Source: Flavobacterium sp. (GTDB taxonomy: Bacteria > Bacteroidota > Bacteroidia > Flavobacteriales > Flavobacteriaceae). From it: a stretch of DNA of 64,000 bases. Below are positions 14,619 through 23,908 of this stretch, piece by piece. Both the position numbers and the translations under genes were made by a program. Every line of letters starts with the position of its first letter. Position 1 is the stretch's first letter. The notes under the pieces are model-generated. The model was not told the origin of the DNA. It ran no database searches and was given only the letters and a program-made list of their open reading frames with translations. The stretch spans positions 25,408 to 89,407 of the forward strand of contig NZ_JANJUQ010000018.1 in the NCBI RefSeq assembly GCF_024710485.1, read 5' to 3'.

Positions 14619-16460
14619 ATGAAATTGAAGCCCTTTTTTTTCTTACTGCTATTGCTGTGCTGTTGTTTTGCATCGGCTCAGCAAAAAGAAATACACAGCG
14701 GCAACGATTCCACCATAGTCTACAAGAAAATTGAAAATTATTCCAAAAAGAGTAAGTTCAATCGCTTTATCTTTAAATTACTATTCAAATCCAACCGAAA
14801 AGCAACGGTAACCAATAGTGCGAAAAGAAGGCGCATTTTAATCAAAAAATCGTTCGACCGCAACGAAGGCAAAATCATTCGAAACATCAACATCGAAACC
14901 TTAGATCCGTTTGGCTACTCGGCAGAAAACAACAAAGATCAACCCGAAAAAGGCTTTGAAAAATTCGGAAATAGTTTGCACATCAAATCGAAAAACTGGA
15001 CCATTCGCAACTTATTGCTGTTTAAAAAAAATGATGCTTTAGATTCGCTTATTGTGAAAGAGTCCGAGCGTTTGATTCGTCGACAACGCTACACCCGAAG
15101 CGTGGTAATCAAACCGGTGGAAATTCCGGGCAGTCGTGACTCGGTAGACATTTCGATTCGGGTTTTAGATACCTGGAGTTTGATTCCCAACGGTGCTTTG
15201 TCGACTTCGCAAGGTAATTTTGAACTCACCGAACGTAATTTTCTCGGATTAGGACACGAGTTCAGAAACGATTATACCCGCCGTTTCGATAACGGAAGAG
15301 ATGCATATTTGGGTAAATATTCCATTAACAACATCAAGAACACGTTTATCAACGCTTCGGTTACTTATGAAAATTCACTGAAAAATTACACTACAAAAAA
15401 TGCTCGAGTTGAGCGACAGTTTTTCTCGCCTTTAACCCGATTGGCCGGTGGAATTTCTTTCGAGAAAAGATTTCTCGTCGACTCATTGCCTAACAATAAC
15501 GGTGTTTTTAATAATCAAAACTTCAAATTTGACACTCAGGAATATTGGTTAGGTCATTCATTTAAAATATTCAAAGGAAAAAACGAAGATTTCAGAACGA
15601 CAAATTTGGTAACCACTATTGGATTTAAAAATGTAAAATACCTTCAAACACCGGATTTAGTTTACGACCCGACAAGATTTTTTGCCGACGAGAAATTGTA
15701 CTTAGCTACGATAGGCTTGAATACCCGAAAGTTTGCTGAAGATAAATACTTATTCAATTTCGGGATTATTGAAGATATTCCGTACGGGCAAGTGTACTCG
15801 ATTACCGGTGGATTACAGCAAAAAAACAACCGTCAACGAAGCTATTTTGGTGGTCGCTTTGCTTATGGCGATTATTATTCTTTTGGTTATTTGAGTACCA
15901 ATATTGAATGGGGCAGCTTTTTCAATAACGGCTGCAGCGAAGAAACCACTCTAAGAATAGAAGGCAATTACTTTACTAATTTATTGAATTTTGGAGAATG
16001 GAAACTGCGCCAATTCATTAAACCAAGCTTAGTTATTGGAAATCATCGCGCCCCGATTATCAAAGACCGATTGATTATTTCAGACGATAACGGGATTGTA
16101 GGTTTTAACAATCCGCTCATCAACGGAACCCGAAAATTATCGGTTGCCTTTCAAACCCAAACTTATGCTCCCGGCAATTGGCATGGCTTTCACTTTAGTC
16201 CGTTTTACAATATGACGTTCGGTTTTTTGGGCAACGAAAACAATCAATTTTTGGATAGCCGATTGTATTCTAAATTCAGCGTCGGCGTACTCCTCAACAA
16301 CGATTACTTGGTATTTAACAGTTTCCAGATTTCTTTTTCCTATTATCCATCTATTCCGTTTGAAGGCGACAACATCTTCAGAACCAACTCGTTTAAAAAC
16401 AGTGATTTATCTTTACCTGATTTCCAAATCGGACAACCTGTTATAGTACCTTACAAATAA
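14619..16460 (+). CDS. Outer-membrane beta-barrel with POTRA-like domain (BamA-like)
   Basis: A 613-residue protein with signal peptide MKLKPFFFLLLLLCCCFASAQ. After a basic linker (about 25-75), RNINIETLDPFGYS to VKPVEI looks like POTRA-type segments ending in SVDISIRVLDTWSLIP, and the following RNFLGLGHEFRND is close to the first strand of BamA/Omp85 barrels. The rest alternates aromatic strands to the end. It is shorter than BamA (about 800-900 residues) and has fewer POTRAs, so it is not BamA itself. Export of a dedicated substrate or lipids is possible, but this is inference. Confidence 0.72.
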   Translation: MKLKPFFFLLLLLCCCFASAQQKEIHSGNDSTIVYKKIENYSKKSKFNRFIFKLLFKSNRKATVTNSAKRRRILIKKSFDRNEGKIIRNINIETLDPFGYSAENNKDQPEKGFEKFGNSLHIKSKNWTIRNLLLFKKNDALDSLIVKESERLIRRQRYTRSVVIKPVEIPGSRDSVDISIRVLDTWSLIPNGALSTSQGNFELTERNFLGLGHEFRNDYTRRFDNGRDAYLGKYSINNIKNTFINASVTYENSLKNYTTKNARVERQFFSPLTRLAGGISFEKRFLVDSLPNNNGVFNNQNFKFDTQEYWLGHSFKIFKGKNEDFRTTNLVTTIGFKNVKYLQTPDLVYDPTRFFADEKLYLATIGLNTRKFAEDKYLFNFGIIEDIPYGQVYSITGGLQQKNNRQRSYFGGRFAYGDYYSFGYLSTNIEWGSFFNNGCSEETTLRIEGNYFTNLLNFGEWKLRQFIKPSLVIGNHRAPIIKDRLIISDDNGIVGFNNPLINGTRKLSVAFQTQTYAPGNWHGFHFSPFYNMTFGFLGNENNQFLDSRLYSKFSVGVLLNNDYLVFNSFQISFSYYPSIPFEGDNIFRTNSFKNSDLSLPDFQIGQPVIVPYK

Positions 16461-16629
16461 AATTTTGTTTTTATTTTCTTGTAAGTTTATTACCTATTAA
16501 AACGCCAACAATCTGCATTATATCGATTATTTTTTGCTTTTAAACGTCAAACCCATAAATTTAGTGAACTTAAAGTTTCGTAATTCCCCGAAATTGTAAG
16601 CAAAGAGCGCAACCGTTAACCTCAATGTT

Positions 16630-16896
16630 ATGGAAACCGACGACCTAACCCTGAATCCGGTGAAGAAAAATTACCGCTGTTTTTTTCTTGGACATCGTTA
16701 TATGGAAACCAAGAAAATCAATCAGCATTTCAGCGAATATGAGTGTAGTATTTGTAAAAGTCAAGCCACTAATGACAGTCGCGGTAACAAAATCACTTTA
16801 ACGTCAAAACTCAAAGACATCAATGAAACCTTGTTTTACTTGAATCTCAAAAAAGAATTTTTGAATCGGTTTTACTTTCAAAAAAAAGAACAGTAA
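16630..16896 (+). CDS. Small protein with Cys/His cluster, function unknown
   Basis: An 88-residue protein. Residues 17-22 (YRCFFLGHRYM) and 39-45 (YECSICKSQA) offer a Cys-His...CXXC arrangement that could hold one zinc, reminiscent of small phage or bacterial DUF1660-like zinc ribbons. The C-terminus is helical and basic. The start at METDD follows a plausible AT-rich leader. It is 48 bases upstream of the ABC transporter genes and could share their mRNA. I do not recognise a family with confidence. Confidence 0.7.
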   Translation: METDDLTLNPVKKNYRCFFLGHRYMETKKINQHFSEYECSICKSQATNDSRGNKITLTSKLKDINETLFYLNLKKEFLNRFYFQKKEQ

Positions 16897-16944
16897 CAAA
16901 ATGTTATTTCAATCGTCATACTTTTTAAACCAAAAAACTGACCA

Positions 16945-17841
16945 TTGAAATCGACTATCTTATCCATTAAAAATTTACACAAACGTTACGGCAAAATCCA
17001 TGCAGTAAATAACGTTTCCCTTGAAATTCAAAAAGGCAATGTTTACGGTATACTCGGCCCAAACGGCAGCGGAAAATCAACTACTTTAGGCATTATTTTA
17101 AATGTAGTAAATAAAACTTCGGGCGAATACCATTGGTTCGACGGCACTATGGAAACGCACGATGCCTTGAAAAAAGTAGGCGCAATTATCGAGCGTCCGA
17201 ATTTCTACCCTTACATGACGGCCAAAGAAAACTTGGAATTGGTGTGCAAAATCAAAGGCATCAACTATGCAAAAGTCCATGAAAAATTAGAGATTGTTGG
17301 CCTAACCGAGCGCCAAGACAGCAAGTTCAAAACCTTCTCATTGGGTATGAAACAACGATTGGCAATCGCTTCGGCGCTATTGAATGACCCCGAAATTTTA
17401 ATCCTTGACGAACCTACTAACGGTTTGGATCCGCAGGGTATTCATCAAATTCGTGACATTATCAAGCTCATTGCTTCACAAGGCACGACTATCTTGTTGG
17501 CTTCGCATCTTTTAGACGAAGTGGAAAAAGTTTGCAGCCATGTGCTGGTTTTGCGTTACGGAGAAATACTGTACAACGGAACTGTAGACGGTATGATTGC
17601 ACACGAAGGTTTTTTCGAACTGCAAGCCGAAGACAATGCTAAACTTGTAGAAGCGTTGCAACGCCATCCTCATATTGACAAAACCTCAGAAGTTGACGGA
17701 AAAGTAACGGCGTACTTCAATCAGAAAGTGAATCCGGGTGAACTCAATCAATACTTGTTCAACCAAGGGATTTGCTTGCATCATTTACTATTGAAAAAAC
17801 AAAGCTTAGAGGAACAATTTTTAACTTTAACCAACAAATAA
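16945..17841 (+). CDS. ABC transporter ATP-binding protein (BcrA-like)
   Basis: A 298-residue ATPase. Walker A is GPNGSGKSTTLG near residue 40, the Q-loop region is IIERPNFYPYMTAKENLELV, the signature is FSLGMKQRLAIASALL, Walker B is ILILDEPTNGLD and the switch histidine is in LLASHLLDEVEKV. The C-terminal 80 residues are the extension seen in drug/bacitracin-type exporters and GldA. The start codon is TTG at 16945; no ATG fits the conserved N-terminus. It is translated with the permease, 11 bases downstream. GldA of the gliding machinery is related, but GldF/G are absent, so a generic exporter is the safer call. Confidence 0.92.
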   Translation: MKSTILSIKNLHKRYGKIHAVNNVSLEIQKGNVYGILGPNGSGKSTTLGIILNVVNKTSGEYHWFDGTMETHDALKKVGAIIERPNFYPYMTAKENLELVCKIKGINYAKVHEKLEIVGLTERQDSKFKTFSLGMKQRLAIASALLNDPEILILDEPTNGLDPQGIHQIRDIIKLIASQGTTILLASHLLDEVEKVCSHVLVLRYGEILYNGTVDGMIAHEGFFELQAEDNAKLVEALQRHPHIDKTSEVDGKVTAYFNQKVNPGELNQYLFNQGICLHHLLLKKQSLEEQFLTLTNK

Positions 17842-17852
17842 CCGCCAAAATC

Positions 17853-18689
17853 ATGAAACGACTTATCGCCATTGAATTGCAAAAGATTTGGAAAAACCGC
17901 GCCAGTAAAGTCCTGACCATTGGTTATTTTGTGATCCTTTCCTTTATTGCTTTAATCGCATCGATTAAATTCAACATAGGTACCTTTAAAATTCATTTTG
18001 CCGAAATGGGCATTTTTAACTTTCCGTTCATTTGGCATTTCAACACTTGGATGGCTTCGCTTTTAAAATTCTTCTTGGCGGTAGTTATTGTTTCCATGAT
18101 GGCTAATGAGTACAGTTACGGCACATTAAAGCAGAATCTCATCGACGGGATGAGTAAAAAAGAGTTCATACTCTCCAAATTCCTGACCGTGTTGCTGTTT
18201 GCGTTAACTTCCACAATTTTCATTTTGGTACTGTCGCTTATTTTAGGCTTTTCTTTTTCATCGTATACCGAATTAAGCATTGTATTTTCCGATTTAGAAT
18301 ACTTACTGGCTTACTTTGTAAAACTCTTAGGATTCTTCTCGTTTTGCTTGTTTTTGGGTGTGTTGATAAAACGATCTGCCTTTGCCATCGGATTTTTATT
18401 TATTTGGTTTTTGGTAGAAAAGATATCCTATGGTTTTGCCAAGTTTGAAATTTTCGACCGAAATCCTATGGTAGACAAAGTATATGCTTTTATGCCTTTG
18501 GAATCGATGAGCAATCTGTTGATAGAACCTTTCTCCAGATTGAGTGTAATTAAAAACATCCAAACCGCTGTGGGCGAAAACAATGTTAAAGATTTTGATG
18601 TCCATTTTTCTTCTATAATAATTGTTTTAGCTTGGACTGCCATTTTCATTTTTTCATCTTACAAAATCATTGAAAAACGAGACTTGTAA
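17853..18689 (+). CDS. ABC-2 type transporter permease
   Basis: A 278-residue membrane protein with six hydrophobic segments. It begins MKRLIAIELQKIWKNRASK, the standard amphipathic start of ABC-2 permeases, and contains MANEYSYGTLKQNLIDGMSKKEFI, the cytoplasmic loop that docks on the ATPase. The open frame reaches back to 17772 inside the ATPase gene, but the ATG at 17853 is the natural start. It pairs with the ATPase at 16945-17841. The transported substrate is unknown. Confidence 0.9.
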   Translation: MKRLIAIELQKIWKNRASKVLTIGYFVILSFIALIASIKFNIGTFKIHFAEMGIFNFPFIWHFNTWMASLLKFFLAVVIVSMMANEYSYGTLKQNLIDGMSKKEFILSKFLTVLLFALTSTIFILVLSLILGFSFSSYTELSIVFSDLEYLLAYFVKLLGFFSFCLFLGVLIKRSAFAIGFLFIWFLVEKISYGFAKFEIFDRNPMVDKVYAFMPLESMSNLLIEPFSRLSVIKNIQTAVGENNVKDFDVHFSSIIIVLAWTAIFIFSSYKIIEKRDL

Positions 18690-18730
18690 TTCAATCATCA
18701 ATCATCACAGACAACAAGTTTACTACAAGA

Positions 18731-18744
18731 TAGACTTAAGTCTA
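18731..18744. promoter_or_regulatory. Perfect 14-bp palindrome
   Basis: TAGACTTAAGTCTA is its own reverse complement. It lies 41 bases after the permease stop and 12 bases before the terminator stem. It could be a dimeric-regulator site or part of 3' mRNA folding. No second copy was noticed in the window. Confidence 0.35.
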
Positions 18745-18755
18745 AATCAATTCTT

Positions 18756-18800
18756 AAAGAAAACATAAATAGACTCGTTCCTTTTATGTTTTCTTTTTTA
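18756..18800 (+). terminator. Long-stem AT-rich terminator
   Basis: AAAGAAAACATAAA (18756-18769) and TTTATGTTTTCTTT (18783-18796) are perfect 14-base complements around a 13-base loop, followed by further Ts. It ends the ABC transporter operon and lies 18 bases before the giant T9SS cargo gene. Confidence 0.78.
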
Positions 18801-18817
18801 TTTTCTAATTTTAGCGA

Positions 18818-21800
18818 ATGAAAAAGAAGTTATTTTTTTTGTTCTTAATCGCTATTTTTTCGACGAATTCTTTCGCCCAATTTAGTAAAACACATTACAT
18901 ACCACCATTATCCGGTTCCGGCTCAGTAATTTCGGAAGACCAATATTTGTATATTTCAACGCCTAATGTTAATCCGATTAATTTCAGGATTATAGCATTG
19001 GGCGGTAATAGTATCACGGGTACAGTATCCAGAAATAGTCCTTTTGTTCATTATGTTGGTTTTGGTAACAATACCCAATTGCATGTAGATTCCGGTTTGT
19101 CCAACACTACTTTTTCTAACAAAGGTTACATCGTAGAAGCCGACGATTTAATTTATGTTTCGGCCAGAGTAACCGCCGGCGACGGAAATCAAGCCGGACA
19201 ATTGGTTTCGAAAGGGAAAGCTTCTTTGGGAAATCATTTCAGGATAGGTGCTTTGACCAATTTACAAGTGGGTAATTATTTTAACATTCACTCTACTTTT
19301 ATTTCGGTCTTAGCTACCGAAAACAATACTACAGTTAACTTTAGTGACTTTGGAACCGGAATAGAACCGGTAAACAGTAATTCAGGTGATGCGCCCTTCA
19401 GTATAGTGTTGAACAGTGGAGAAAGTTATGTTATGACTGTTCAAGGTCCTCATAATCCAAATCGGGCTGGACTTATTGGTGCATTAGTAACTTCAGATAA
19501 ACCAATTGCGCTCAACTGTGGTTCCTTTGGAGGAAGTAATTCACAAGGAAACCTCGATTTAGGCTTTGACCAAATTGTGCCTTTGGAGCGAATCAGCAAC
19601 ACCGAATATATTTTTATTAAAGGCACCGGAATTGATCTTATTGAAACTGTATTGTTGGTTGCAGACACTGACAATACTGAAGTCTTTTTATCCGGAGCTA
19701 CAACTCCAAACTTCACGCTCAATGCAGGAGATTACGTGCTGCTGGATGGCTCTAATTTTAATACTTCAGGGAATTTGTATTTGAGAACCAGCCAAAAAGT
19801 ATTTGCCTATCAAAGCATTGGAGGGAATAGCCCTGCCAACCAAGAACTCTTCTTTGTTCCGCCTTTGAGTTGTCAAACACCTCGTATTATTGACAATATT
19901 CCGGCAATTGACTTTGTAGGAACCCGACAATTTACGGGAAGAGTTACTCTAGTAACAAAAGTTGGAGCCACCCTAAACTTTTTAATTGACGGCACACCTT
20001 ATACACTTAACGGATTAGGGGCGATTGCGAATGTTGTGGGACCTACACCCGTACAAGGAAATGCTAATTATGAAACGTATGTCCTCACCGGATTAACCGG
20101 AAATGTTTCGGTTTTTTCGACACAAGAATTGTATTTAGCCGCTTATGGAACTAGTGGTGCAGCCACTTTTGGGGGTTACTACTCCGGATTTACTTTTGAA
20201 CCGGAAATATCCTTCACCCAATTAGATGCCAACCAGGAAAGTTGTATTCCCAATACAGTGCTTTCGGTTAATACCTTGAGTCCGTTTGACACCTTTCAAT
20301 GGTATTTTAATGGCAATCCTATTGCGGGCGCTACCAACAGCAGTTACACGCCTTCCACTTTGGGCGCTGGCTATTACTACGTTTCCGCCACCATTTCGAG
20401 TTGTACTTTACCCATCAACTCCAATGAAATACCGGTAAGTTCTTGTCCTATTGATGATGAAAACGATGGCATCAACAACAACGTAGATGCTGATAATGAT
20501 AATGATGGTATTACTAATTGTGCCGAATCTTTCGGCGATTTAGGAGTTAATTTAACGAACACGACTTTAGGCTCCGTTTTTGTGGGTAACTACATCAATC
20601 CATTTGTAGGAAGTCTTAATTTCGCAGGGACAACAACGCCTTCGTCTACACCAATTGTTGGTGACAATTTAGGCAATTTTGTTACAGAGGCTGCCACCGG
20701 AAAAAACAATAGTGTCAGTTATAACATCATTTTTAACAATCCAATAAGCTTAGCTGTTGAATATGCTACTACAGCGGCAGCTAACGATTATTTTTCAGCT
20801 GCTACTGAATTTAGAATTAATTGCCCTATCAGCAAAACACTAACTATACTTAATCCGGATAATCAGATTTTGATTGACACCAACTATGACGGGATATTTG
20901 AAAGTGGTGTTACCGAGTACTCTTCTTTTGAAATCCGATTCCGTTTGAATAGCACCACTGCCTTACAACCGGGTACAGGAACATTTTCTGTTAGAGGAAA
21001 TCTAATCAACTCCATTACAATAACGAATATCAATTTGGTGGATAGCAATAGTAGCAAAGCAGCCTTACGCTTGATTGCCACTTGTGTCCCTAAAGATTCT
21101 GACAATGATGGTGTACCGGATCAATACGATTTTGACAGTGATAATGATACCATTCCGGATGTTGTTGAATCGCAAGGCCAAAACGTTGTGGCACTTTCCG
21201 GCATTGATGCTAATCTTGATGGCATTGATGATATTTTTGGTACCGGAATCCTACCGGATGATAAGGACAATGATGGCATTCCTAACTATTTAGACCTGGA
21301 TAGTGACAACGACGGAATTTTTGATATCATAGAATCCGGAAGTCCGGGTAACGGGAATAATACGAATGGAATTACCTTAAGTCCGATTGGCAGTAACGGT
21401 ATTGCGAACAACCTTGAAACCTTTGCGGATAGCGGTGTAATTAATTATACCATTGCGGATACCGATGGCGATGGCATACTGAATTATTTGGAATTAGACA
21501 GTGACGATGATGGTTGCTTTGACGTTATTGAGGCCGGATTTGCAGACGAAAACAACGATGGTATTCTTGGTGATGCTCCTGTAATCATGGCAGGAGAAGG
21601 TTTAGTTTTAAGCCCAAGCGGTTACGGAGTTCCAAACGGAAACTACATCATTTCAGCTCCGATTTCTATTTCCGTACAACCCCAAGACGTTGCTGTTTGT
21701 GAATTAAGATCGGCCGAATTTACACTGACTTCGGTTACAGTTGACAGCTATTTGTGGCAACTTTCAACCGATAATGGTTTGACTTGGACAAACTTAACCA

Positions 21801-23905
21801 ACAATGCAACCTATTCCGGAACGACAACAGCTACATTAATCGTTGCTAATGTCTCGCCGACTATGGCAGGTTACCAATATCGTGTCTTTTTAAATAAAAA
21901 TGGGAACAGCTGTGGTTTGTATTCTGAAGCAGCTATCTTAACCACTTATGCTTTACCTGTAGTAACCACTCCGATTTCTTTAAGACAATGTGATGACGAC
22001 ACCGATGGTATTTCAACATTCAACTTAACACAAAAAAACGATGTGATTTCGGCTAACTATCTGAATGAAACTTTTACTTATTACACTTCATTGAATGCTG
22101 CTGAAAATCAGATTGCCACAGCACAAATCGCCAATCCTATTGTCTACACTTCAGGCAACAGTAATGTCTATGCCAGAGTTGAAAACAACAATGGCTGTTA
22201 CCGTGTAGCACGAATTGATTTGGTAGTTTCAGTGACGCAAATTCCGGCCAACTTTGTTATTCCAAATCAATACTTATGTGATGATTATTTGGATGCGGCT
22301 AATGACGATTACGACGGAATCTCGGGACCATTCAATTTTACGGCCATTCAAAACAGCTTGTTGGCTATTTTACCTAACAATGTCAGTATCAAGTTCTACA
22401 AAACCGAAGCCGATTTCTTAGCCGAAACGGATGTGGCCGGAAACTCGTTAGCTATAGCCGACATTACCAATTACCGAAATGTAGGCTTCCCAAATGCACA
22501 AACCATTTGGGTTCGTGTTGACAGCACTTTAGACAATTCGTGTTTTGGTTTTAAAACCTTCAATATAATAGTAGAGCCTACTCCAATTGCATATCCGATA
22601 AATACTACAGGTATTATCAGAGCATGTGATGACGACCATGACGGCATATTCGGGTTTGACACTTCAAATCTAGCCGCTTCTGCAATAAACGGTCAAACCG
22701 GAGTAAGTGTAACCTACTATCGAGCAGACGGCACTCAGATTGTTCCTTTTACCAACCCATATTTTGTAAACGGCTCAGAAACTGTAACCATCAGAGTAAG
22801 TAATAGTACTACCCAAACCGGTGGTCAACCTTGTTATGATGAAGTACAAGTACAATTCATAGTGGATGATTTACCGCAAGTCTTTCCGATTAACCCGGCT
22901 TTGGTAACCGTTTGTGATGACGAAATTATTGCCATCAATCAAAACGGACTTTACAATTTTGACACTTCCGGGATTTTAGCACAAATTTTAGGAACGCAAA
23001 CCGGCATGAATGTGTATTATTACGATGAAAACAATGTGTTGATTCCGAGTAGTATTCCGAACCAACTTCCAAATCCATTTCTAACCGGTACTCAGAATGT
23101 GACTGTCGTGATTGAAAATCCTATCAATACTTCTTGTACTGCGCAAACCGTAATTCCTTTTGTAGTTAATCCGGCACCAAAAATTGATCAGGAAGAAACC
23201 GTTGTCATTTGTTTACCGTCTACCCAAGCTTTGCTGGATGCCGGAATTGTTGACAATACACCAACGTCAGCCTACACTTACCAATGGTATGAAAATAATA
23301 TCATTATGCCCGGACAAATCAATTATACGCTCACGGTTACTTCACCGGGAGTTTATAGTGTTGCCGTGAAAAACAGTTTCGGTTGTATCAAAAACAGAGT
23401 CATTACTGTAATCGGTTCAGAAATCGCGAATATACAAGATATTAACGTTCAGGATTTACAAGACATTAATTCCATAGCTGTTTCGGTTAACGGTTCCGGA
23501 GATTACGAATATGCTTTGGATGACGAAAGTGGTCCGTATCGTGATACCGGTTTCTTTACCAATGTACAAATTGGTTTCCACACTTTATATGTCAGAGATA
23601 AAAATGGTTGTGGCAGTATAGGTCCGATTGTAGTTCCCGTTTTAGGGATTCCGAAATACTTCACGCCTAACGGTGACGGATTCCACGATTACTGGAATGT
23701 GAAAGGTGTTAGTGCTTTGTACAACTACCGTTCTACCATTTATATTTTTGACCGCTATGGCAAATTGCTGAAACAACTCAACACTACCGAAATCGGTTGG
23801 GACGGAACCTATAACGGACGTCAGATGCCGGCCGATGATTATTGGTATTCCATCGAATTTGAAGACGGCCGCAGCGCCAAAGGACATTTTACTTTAAAAC
23901 GATAA
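18818..23905 (+). CDS. Giant T9SS type B cargo protein with IgGFc-binding-like and TSP3 regions
   Basis: A 1695-residue secreted protein. Signal peptide MKKKLFFLFLIAIFSTNSFAQ; residues about 25-450 resemble the IgGFc-binding domain of adhesins (KTHYIPPLSG, repeated beta strands). An Ig-like segment follows (SFTQLDANQESC). Calcium-binding thrombospondin-3-like repeats rich in D, N and G occur near residues 545, 760, 814 and 881. Several cysteine-bearing PKD/Ig-like modules run from about 960 to 1540. The end (from about 1610, IPKYFTPNGDGFHDYWNV) is the gliding-motility-associated CHU_C/type B sorting domain, which directs T9SS export and surface attachment. A surface adhesin role is likely. 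Confidence 0.93.
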   Translation: MKKKLFFLFLIAIFSTNSFAQFSKTHYIPPLSGSGSVISEDQYLYISTPNVNPINFRIIALGGNSITGTVSRNSPFVHYVGFGNNTQLHVDSGLSNTTFSNKGYIVEADDLIYVSARVTAGDGNQAGQLVSKGKASLGNHFRIGALTNLQVGNYFNIHSTFISVLATENNTTVNFSDFGTGIEPVNSNSGDAPFSIVLNSGESYVMTVQGPHNPNRAGLIGALVTSDKPIALNCGSFGGSNSQGNLDLGFDQIVPLERISNTEYIFIKGTGIDLIETVLLVADTDNTEVFLSGATTPNFTLNAGDYVLLDGSNFNTSGNLYLRTSQKVFAYQSIGGNSPANQELFFVPPLSCQTPRIIDNIPAIDFVGTRQFTGRVTLVTKVGATLNFLIDGTPYTLNGLGAIANVVGPTPVQGNANYETYVLTGLTGNVSVFSTQELYLAAYGTSGAATFGGYYSGFTFEPEISFTQLDANQESCIPNTVLSVNTLSPFDTFQWYFNGNPIAGATNSSYTPSTLGAGYYYVSATISSCTLPINSNEIPVSSCPIDDENDGINNNVDADNDNDGITNCAESFGDLGVNLTNTTLGSVFVGNYINPFVGSLNFAGTTTPSSTPIVGDNLGNFVTEAATGKNNSVSYNIIFNNPISLAVEYATTAAANDYFSAATEFRINCPISKTLTILNPDNQILIDTNYDGIFESGVTEYSSFEIRFRLNSTTALQPGTGTFSVRGNLINSITITNINLVDSNSSKAALRLIATCVPKDSDNDGVPDQYDFDSDNDTIPDVVESQGQNVVALSGIDANLDGIDDIFGTGILPDDKDNDGIPNYLDLDSDNDGIFDIIESGSPGNGNNTNGITLSPIGSNGIANNLETFADSGVINYTIADTDGDGILNYLELDSDDDGCFDVIEAGFADENNDGILGDAPVIMAGEGLVLSPSGYGVPNGNYIISAPISISVQPQDVAVCELRSAEFTLTSVTVDSYLWQLSTDNGLTWTNLTNNATYSGTTTATLIVANVSPTMAGYQYRVFLNKNGNSCGLYSEAAILTTYALPVVTTPISLRQCDDDTDGISTFNLTQKNDVISANYLNETFTYYTSLNAAENQIATAQIANPIVYTSGNSNVYARVENNNGCYRVARIDLVVSVTQIPANFVIPNQYLCDDYLDAANDDYDGISGPFNFTAIQNSLLAILPNNVSIKFYKTEADFLAETDVAGNSLAIADITNYRNVGFPNAQTIWVRVDSTLDNSCFGFKTFNIIVEPTPIAYPINTTGIIRACDDDHDGIFGFDTSNLAASAINGQTGVSVTYYRADGTQIVPFTNPYFVNGSETVTIRVSNSTTQTGGQPCYDEVQVQFIVDDLPQVFPINPALVTVCDDEIIAINQNGLYNFDTSGILAQILGTQTGMNVYYYDENNVLIPSSIPNQLPNPFLTGTQNVTVVIENPINTSCTAQTVIPFVVNPAPKIDQEETVVICLPSTQALLDAGIVDNTPTSAYTYQWYENNIIMPGQINYTLTVTSPGVYSVAVKNSFGCIKNRVITVIGSEIANIQDINVQDLQDINSIAVSVNGSGDYEYALDDESGPYRDTGFFTNVQIGFHTLYVRDKNGCGSIGPIVVPVLGIPKYFTPNGDGFHDYWNVKGVSALYNYRSTIYIFDRYGKLLKQLNTTEIGWDGTYNGRQMPADDYWYSIEFEDGRSAKGHFTLKR

Positions 23906-23908
23906 AAC

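Noticed and set aside
16945..18689. GldA/GldF gliding transporter
   Set aside because: The ATPase resembles GldA, but no GldF/GldG-type proteins are adjacent and the permease is a generic ABC-2 type.
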